Of a stretch of DNA of 64,000 nt, positions 56,847 through 64,000 are shown one piece after another. The notes under the pieces were generated by a model. The model was not told the origin of the DNA, made no database searches, and worked only from the letters and a program-made list of their open reading frames with translations. Origin of the DNA: Castanea sativa (taxonomy: Eukaryota; Streptophyta; Magnoliopsida; Fagales; Fagaceae); the NCBI RefSeq assembly GCF_040712315.1, contig NC_134017.1, positions 17,452,001-17,516,000 of the forward strand. Direction: 5' to 3'. The first letter of the stretch is position 1; every line of letters begins with the position of its first letter. Both the position numbers and the translations under genes were made by a program.

Positions 56847-59231
56847 TATAGACACTCAATTTTTGCACCCATGATTTAATCAAGGAGAATGACTTGAGTG
56901 ACCATCCATGTACTCTAGAAATCATGATTGCATTACATGCATTAATTTGTGATTGCATTACATGCATCAGTTCATTCATTGCATATCATAAAAATGATCT
57001 TGAGGTTCTAACGGTCACAATGGTGTGCTTGGTTTCGGAATCGGACCATTAGATCAAAAGAAATCATATGATCAAGTTTGCACGGTCAACATGCATTGTG
57101 TCTAGATAGAGTTGACCATGCATGATTAATTTAAATTAATTCTAATTGGTTAAACAATTAAAATTAATTAAATAATTTTCTGATTGGTTGATAATCAGTG
57201 TTTAAAATAGGATTGCATACATAGGAATAAAATGGATGATTGGATAACAATAAAATTTTAGATAATCTAAACTTTATCAAGATTTATTTTAGGGTCTTTA
57301 TCTGCAAGATAATTGTTCTTAAAAAGTCCGAATTATCCAAAAAAGAGATAAAAATCATAGACTAAAGATGAAAACACGTTTGGGTGCAAGGACCGGATCA
57401 AAAAACCCTAAAAAGAGTGTCCAAAATGCACCCGAACACGAAAGTGTGTTCGGCACCCACGAGCACCATTTGGCACTTTAAAAGTGCCAAATTGGCTCCT
57501 TTTGGGCTTTGGCCCAATTTCTTTTAGGTGACGATAAGACACACCCTTTTGGACCTTTTCGCAGAAGGATGAGTCTCAATTCGTGTTCTACATGTTAAAG
57601 CTATTTTTTAGAGTCTTTAGGCCCCTATAAATAGAGACTAGAGCTCATAATTTAGGGACTTCTTTTTGGATGCTCCAAGAGGCATACATTTTTAGGCTCT
57701 TAAAGTGCTCATATTTGTTGATCCTTTCTAATATTTGCTACTAAAATTAGGGTTTTTAGGTATCAAAGATAATTGAATAAATTTCTTTGAACCCTAAAAC
57801 ATCCTCTCAAGAACAAGAAGTACTCCATGCAAGAGGTTGTTATCAATCACCTTTTCCTTTTCTTTATGATTCTTGTTTATGATGATGCATGTTTTCCTTT
57901 ATCCATAATATGAATTGTTAATTGTTGTTTTGTTAAAGCATGATCATAATTTTGTGATCTCTTTTTTGATTTCAATAATCTGCATATAACCAATAATTTT
58001 TCTTAAAATAAAAACGGATTTGCATCTTTCTTAGATGTAGATCTAAATTTTTCTTAATCCAAAAACAAATTTGCATTTTTCTTAGATGTAGATCTGAATT
58101 TTTCTTAATTCAAAAAGGAATCTGCATCTTTCTTGGATGTAGATTTGAATTTTTCTTAATTCAAAAACAAATCTGCATCTTTCTTAGATGTAGATCTGTA
58201 TTTTTCTTAATCAAAACGGATCTGCCTCTTTATTAGATGCAGATCTAAATTTTTCTCAGATAAAAAACTGGTTTGTATCTTTCATAGATATAAATCTGAT
58301 TTTTTTAACATATGCAGATTTTGAAATAAAGAAAAAGATTATGCATGAATGTGTTTATGGTTATTTTGTTTTGGTTGTTTCATAGCATAGATTTATTTTA
58401 TGAGTAAAATTCTCTTCATAAAAACTCTTTTCCATTTTTTGAACATATAAAAACAGATCTGGTTTTTCTATCATCAATAAACCATTTTTTTTTTTTAGTT
58501 CTTAAAAACAGATCTGATCTTTTGTAAATCAAAAGACATTTTTCTAAGTTCTCAGAAACAGATCTAATACTTTTTCAAATCAAAGGACTTTGTTTTCTAT
58601 AATAAACACATATCTGAATTTTTATATCCAAAAACCACTTTTTCTACATATTACAAAGCAAATCTGGCATTTTTGACAAATCAAAGTCAATTTTTTTTTT
58701 ACCCAAAATAGATCTAATTTTTTTAAAAACAAAGAAGAGGATTCATTCATAAATAAATTTGTGTGATTTAGTTTTGTTCATATGTTCAACATATCATTCA
58801 TAGCATGCATAAAAAGGGTACACAAGTCACAAGAGTCTAGAAGACCAGACTTTGTTTGGGTGGAATAGGTGTCTAACACTTTCTCATTTCGTAACCTAGC
58901 CTCCGAAGTTAGGTCTTTGGATAAGTAGATCTAAGCCTTGTCTTTATTTTTATTTTGGATAAAATGTAACTAGGACAAAAAGCTATGTAATTATTTTGGT
59001 AGTTTGTAACTAGGACCTAAAGTCATATAATTTTCAATTTTTTAATTATGTAATTTTTTTATTCAATCAATGAGAAGAATACTATTTTGTCATGTATTTT
59101 ATATTTATTTTTTTGTTATTTTTTTGTATAAAAAAATAAGTGGCAACTTCGCACTAGTTACCCAAAAAGAGAGGTGCCCTAAACAGTACTCAAATCTCTT
59201 TTTTTGAGAGGCACTTTTGAGGTCTCTCACA
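56847..59231 (+). repeat. 3' LTR of the Tat element (uninterrupted)
   Basis: A 2385-bp LTR. It starts TATAGACACTC (TG of the LTR start mutated to TA) and ends TCTCTCACA. It contains a canonical TATAAATAG at 57626-57634, the ~58-bp minisatellite at 58010-58300 and spaced AGATCT motifs. It serves as the reference for reconstructing the split 5' LTR. Confidence 0.9.
57626..57634 (+). promoter_or_regulatory. TATA box of the Tat LTR
   Basis: TATAAATAG preceded by GCCCC. Present only in the 3' LTR; the corresponding 221 bp is deleted from the 5' LTR. Confidence 0.65.
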
Positions 59232-59940
59232 CATATACATATACATATACATATTAACAGTTGTCAAGCCCATAAACGAGCTTAACTCGATTTGTATTTA
59301 TTTAGGTAGCTCTACCATTCACAAGTATGTTCATGAACAAAATTTATTTTATTTTATTTTTGGCTTGGGCTCAGCTCTTATTAAATAAGCCTAAATCTAA
59401 TATTAATTCAAGCTTAACTTGTTTATAAACAAACAAATATCAACAAGTTTTTTATTGAGTCATATTCGAGCTATTTATGAACGACTTGGTTCATTTACAA
59501 CCTAAGACCGGGGGGCCATGGTTTCCTACTTTCTTCAAATTATCAAAAGTTATTTTCTTTTTACAAATTAAGATACAAAAACATGTGTGTGCACATAATA
59601 AAAAAGTTAGCCAAGTTTGTTAAGCAATACTCAAGAGGATATCTAGTTCCAATAAAATTTCTTTAGGAATTTCCTCAATGATTAATTGTTGCATCAAGTT
59701 TTGGGTTTTTTTTTTTTCTCAAAAAAGAAATTTAGTTTTTTTCCTGCGTCAAATTTGGTACTTCATTCCTTCAACATTAAGCCCTTTTTTTCCTTCTTAA
59801 TTGTATCAATATTTGTTTATTATATTTTTTTATTTGATAATGATTGCACCAGAGGATAACATTTTTTTTTCTAACAACTATATTGGTGAATGCAGTTCAC
59901 AACTTTTGTATTAGAAAATGCTTATTCTCAATGTTAATTT
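59232..59940. other. AT-rich intergenic sequence
   Basis: An (ATACAT)n tract at 59230-59255, then sequence without recognisable genes. Confidence 0.6.
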
Positions 59941-59943
59941 TTC

Positions 59944-60247
59944 TTTCTTCTGTTGCAAGTGTAGCGCATGCTAATTATGAACTCAATGGTTTTACTTTTA
60001 GTACCTGAATGAAAACTGGGGGGCGGCACTATACAATCAACATCAAGAATATGACCATATTTCACATCTGCGAGAGAGCTTGGGCACAACATGTAATGCA
60101 AATACTTAATTTCAAAGGATCTTTTTCCCGACGATGACAATCTGCAAAACACTTATATCTGCATTCAAGAGTTGGCGTTATTATCTCCGAGATGGAAGGA
60201 TTACTAGCAAGCACAAGCATAATAAGCACCACCATCATTTCCACCAT
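59944..60247 (-). pseudogene. Thionin-like gene relative with a one-base frame shift
   Basis: Starts ATG at 60245-60247. Residues 1-~22 are a signal peptide (MMVVLIMLVLASNPS), then C-x3-C pairs as in the gene at 5493-5921. At ~60090, the segment equivalent to GCCTCTCTC in that gene is one base shorter, so the reading frame changes and a TGA follows. The next segment (DVKYGHILDVDC) continues in another frame. The donor GTACTAA equivalent (60000-60004, GTAC) is still visible, but the sequence of exon 2 is reduced to a Cys-Asn-Arg-Arg-Lys-Lys remnant. The gene is probably inactive. Confidence 0.7.
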
Positions 60248-60249
60248 TC

Positions 60250-60722
60250 TCTAGATCTTATCTTTTTCTATAACTCTAAACTTTCTTCCTCTATTGAAAT
60301 CTAATGTAATATTGTACTATACATACAACTTTAGAATCCTCCATCACTGGGGTATATTTGGTTAAAAAAAAATATAATTTTGGAGATAAATATGAATAAT
60401 ATCTCACCTAGATTTGTTATTAATTATAATTTAAACTTTTTACTAACTTCAATTTTTTAATCATCAATAATAGGCTGTCACTTAAAGTTTATGTAAAAAA
60501 GTTATGAACTTTACATTTGGTTGTATTCCAAGAGTGTACAATTATAGACTTAATAGCTAATAGTGCCTTTATACAACATGCATGCATGTGGCAAAAGTGT
60601 CTAATTTCAGTTGGTGTCTTCCAATGAGTACACCTGGCAATCCTTGCAAATTGTGATGGGTAGGCATGAGCCAAGTTTTGGCTTGATTGGTCCACATGTC
60701 AAAGATTTAGTAATACCAAATC

Positions 60723-60779
<57 letters not shown>

Positions 60780-61504
60780 ATTTAAAATGATTATCCCACA
60801 ACGTTGATAACAATATAAAACGCAATCAAGGCTAGCTACAGGGCGGCCAACAAACTTTCACGCCTAAAGCTATCTATTTAAATAAGGCATTTTGTTATTA
60901 TTTAAATACTCTTAATATTTAACTAGTTTTTAATATTATAATTTTTTTTACAAAAATTTATTTTTTATTTTGTAATATACTTTTAAAAAAAAAATGTTAA
61001 AACTAGAAAAAACATTTATTACAAAAAACTTACAAACGATGTAGCAATGAATGTAATTAGTGACAATTCAAAAAAAAAATGATAAACAAGTATTTGAATG
61101 AATGTTGTTATGGATATTATAAATTTTACAATATGAGGCCTATAAAAATATATCACCAATCACAAAAAGAAATTTAAAATGCATTTAATAGGTTGTTAAT
61201 TGCCACATCACCTTGTAAAGGTTTTGAAGTAAAATTTATAGTATTTCTAACAGTTTCTTGTCTAATTATTTATTATGATTAGTGACATATATTTGTAAGT
61301 CTTATGTATTTAAAGTTGTATTATCTCTAGCAATACTTAATTCTTTGAGACTTCTTAAAAATAAAGGAAAAATGTAAATCTAATCTCAAAAAAAATATTT
61401 AAAAATATATATATATTTCAATTCTTGCTCCAAAATTTGGGACCTTTCTCTAGTAGGGGGCCCTAGGCGATGGCCTAAGTGGCCTAGGCCTAGGCCCTGG
61501 CCTT
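60250..61504. other. AT-rich intergenic sequence with (TA)n at 60726-60777
   Basis: Contains a ~52-base (TA)n tract. A GC-rich stretch at 61454-61505 (GGGGGCCCTAGGCGATGG, GGCCTAGGCC) looks like the end of a degraded mobile element; not classified. Confidence 0.55.
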
Positions 61505-61625
61505 GCAAGGCTTGACTCCTCCACCAAAATGGAAGGATTACTAGCACAAGCATAATTGGAACCACCATTATTTGCACAATTCTCATCATGTTATCTTCTT
61601 CTATAGCTCTAAACATTCTCCCTTG
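61505..61625 (-). pseudogene. Thionin-like signal-peptide relic
   Basis: On the minus strand, MMRIVQIMVVPIMLVLVILP and the upstream GAGAATGTTTAGAGCTATAG match the 5' part of the genes at 5921 and 60247. Just beyond the signal peptide, where the others read SNPS, it turns into unrelated GC-rich sequence, so only the 5' end remains. Confidence 0.6.
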
Positions 61626-61739
61626 AAATACTTTCTTAAATAGTTCACTAATAAATACCATTATAGCATCTTTTAACAAAATCCTATATATAAATGATAA
61701 ATCTTGCATCCAGTGCCTTGATATAGTGGACACAATCCC

Positions 61740-64000
61740 TACCCATATATAAAAGGGTATAATAGTTGCTCTTAGAACCTTTGTTAATGGATTATTTAAA
61801 AGAAAAAAAAAATTGATACCAGTTTTATGAAAAATATAAAAAATTGTAAATAAAAATTAGTTACTTTTTTATTTTCCCATACAAATTTCTAAAAATATTT
61901 CTTAAGTCAATATATTTTTATAGATTATATATAAGAAACCAATTTTAATTGATATACTTATTATCCTAATAATAATAATAGATTTACAATATGAAATTCT
62001 TCTTAACATTTAGTTGATTTAGACCATTTGACAACGACTAAAACCATGAAAAGGCAAAACCAAATTTGATCCTCATGTTTAGTTACTTAATTTTGGCAAA
62101 AATTAAAGCAAAAACAATCAATCAAAAGGAAAGAGAAAATTTAATAAACACATGGAATCATGTATATAAAAATAATTACAAGTTTAAATTAGTCAAAATG
62201 ATTAAATATTTATGAATTTATTAAATTAATATGTTCATATTTATATACTATATTATACAAGTTGGATCCTAAAAGCCGTTGTTGGGTAAAGTGACTTTCT
62301 TCTCTATGCTACAACTGGCTAAACTCTCATTAAATAGTAGATTAGTTTATCTTATTACTTGTTAGGACAATTTAATTTAGCTGAAATTCAATTACCTAAG
62401 TTTCAAGAAATTAAAAATTCTTTTTTCAATTAAGATTTTATTTATCTTATTAATTGTTAGGATAGTTTAATTAAGGGATTAACAAGAAAAAAAAAGGATA
62501 GTTTAATCGAGGTAGAACTCTATTATCTAAGTTTCAAGAAATTTAAAATTCTACTCCATGCAAGTTTTTAGCTAAATTTCTATTTGAAGAAATTTAATAT
62601 AATATTTATAATTATCTTAATTCTCTGTCATAATTTTTCATTTTAATATAAAATAACTTGCACACTACACACTATCTTTGCACCAAGTGTCTCAAGATAT
62701 GTATGTATTATATAAACTAGTGTTTAACCCGCGCAATGCGCAAGATCATTTTATGTAATAGAAAACAATCAACATTAAAATTCATCAAGTGCACGTTGTA
62801 TAGCCCCTCATGTGTCCTATACTTGCAAAAATTCTATCTATAAAATAAAATACAAAATATCACTCCCTTCATATGTAACAATAGTTTTCATCTAGAAACA
62901 AAATATCAAGCACATGATATACATCAAGCATGCTAACCACAAACAAAAGGCCTTTTATGTTAGTTTTTTTTTTTTCTTTCTTTCTTTTAATAAGCCTTGG
63001 GTTTTTAGAGACAAAACATAACCTTAATTCTTAGCACATACTTTGAAAATATTCTGTTTTTTTGCTCCTCATTCTCCAATGACAATTACTTTTTTGGTTT
63101 CCATATTAATATGTCAAGCATATCACACCAATACTTGTGTGATTCAAACTCATTTTAGTAAAACAACTTCAAATTGTTAATTACAATGGACAAAATTAGA
63201 ATCAACCAATCAATCAATAAATAAACAAAACCACTAATAAGATTTTAGATGAACAATATGAAACAATTCTCACAAAATCTAAAGTTATATATTACAATGT
63301 CCTTAAAATATTTTTTTTTTAAATAATTCCGGCAAACATACACAAAATAAAATAATAGATGCAAGAAACCATTGTTTGCAAGGGACTAAACTTAATTTTG
63401 TGGTGGGTATATATTACAAAGCAATTTGTTGGGAGTTTTCGTGCATTTAACTCTATATACCTGCAAATAAAAATACAACCTAAATAAAATCACATATTTT
63501 CATGCAACAATAATTGCACAGTTCCAACACTACTTTATATATATAAACACACACACACACACACCAAATAGAAAGGAAGAAACCAAACAATTAAAACAAT
63601 AATAAATAAAAAAGAAATAGACATTCCCTCAATTCCCCACTCTTGGTCTGTACTGAATCTAATTTAAGGAGATGACAGACATCATCAAATAATTTGCCAC
63701 CAACAACAATTGTTTCAAAGGGGAACCCAATCTGGAATTCTTAGAAATTATTTTTAGCATTGCCACTAATTAGCTAATATCAGTCAATTACATTCAAACT
63801 AACTAAATTCATACATGCACTAAAGAATTAAACCTAGCATGTAAACATTATAAACTGGAAAATCAATGTGTATATAAATAATATCAAGGAAAAATTCTTG
63901 TAAACTAAAGTATCTCTTAATTAGCACACAGAAGCAATGCAACTCAAAATTCCATTTATACACTTCTTTGATTATGGGATTAAACCTAGGGCATGAATGA
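61740..64000. other. AT-rich intergenic sequence to the window end
   Basis: No gene, RNA gene or LTR recognised. A motif ACTAGTGTTTAACCCGCGCAATGCGC at ~62717-62742 looks like the terminus of a plant DNA transposon or MITE, but no partner was found. An (AC)n tract lies at 63549-63566. Confidence 0.55.

Larger units (their letters stand above)
15069..59231 (+). mobile_element. Ty3/Gypsy element, Tat lineage, expanded by nested insertions
   Basis: Outer limits are TGTAGACACTC at 15069 and CTCTCACA at 59231. CATAT on both sides (15064-15068, 59232-59236) fits a 5-bp duplication, although the right side lies in a short (ATACAT)n tract. Order: 5' LTR, PBS, gag, protease, RT, RNase H, second RNase H-like domain, integrase, antisense ORF, minisatellite, PPT, 3' LTR. 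Dual RNase H plus an antisense ORF downstream of pol is characteristic of Tat-lineage elements (family knowledge). Every coding block is interrupted, so it is dead. It hosts insertions at 15598, 23710, 32930, 35808 and 46594. Confidence 0.87.

Noticed and set aside
61386..61733. A 115-codon minus-strand gene
   Set aside because: Only the signal-peptide part is related to the thionin-like family; the rest is GC-rich repeat and poly-Ile/Tyr sequence.

Overview
This window looks like plant nuclear DNA from a eudicot, probably a woody species; Fagales is a guess, not a result. It is AT-rich, has no bacterial gene organisation, and is dominated by plant LTR retrotransposons. The few host-like genes are small, intron-containing and cysteine-rich, or are leucine-rich-repeat exons. 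Retrotransposon boundaries were placed by eye from terminal TG/CA, target-site duplications (TSDs), primer-binding sites (PBS) and polypurine tracts (PPT).

Layout. 1-5.9 kb: a solo LTR, several small MITE-like repeats, two decayed 72-nt LRR receptor-kinase exons (2280-2543, minus) and an apparently intact thionin-like secreted cysteine-rich peptide gene (5493-5921, minus) with a duplicated last exon. 6085-13732: a complete LTR element ('family A'; TSD ATTTC) with a Copia-type gag and a second ORF of the 'putative plant transposon protein' type, but no protease, integrase or reverse transcriptase. 15069-59231: one large Tat-lineage Ty3/Gypsy element (TSD CATAT) expanded to 44 kb by nested insertions. 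Its 5' LTR holds two reversed family A copies (15598-23008 and 23710-32532) and a long-TIR Mutator-like non-autonomous element (32930-34412, 9-bp TSD). Its internal region holds a reversed Copia element with pol ('family B', 35808-43708, TSD CACCC) and a solo LTR (46594-48010, TSD ACTTT). A related solo LTR (28873-30308, TSD ATAGT) sits inside the second family A copy, three levels deep. 59.2-64 kb: two broken relatives of the thionin-like gene in AT-rich DNA.

How the parts relate. The three nearly full family A copies share one unusual plan: gag with two zinc knuckles, a ~2 kb non-coding spacer rich in TCGA motifs, ORF2 with an acidic tail, a hairpin, several G-rich tracts and the LTR. They probably depended on another Copia element for pol. 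The Gypsy element carries an antisense ORF resembling plant DUF7745/mobile-domain proteins and a ~45-bp minisatellite before its 3' LTR. Almost every pol or gag gene is broken, often by TAG codons or G-to-A type changes, consistent with old, methylated DNA. The thionin-like family lies on both sides of the retrotransposon block, suggesting a local gene cluster split apart by insertions.

No tRNA, rRNA, CRISPR or prokaryotic operon structure was seen. Family names rest on motifs recognised by eye; no database search was run.
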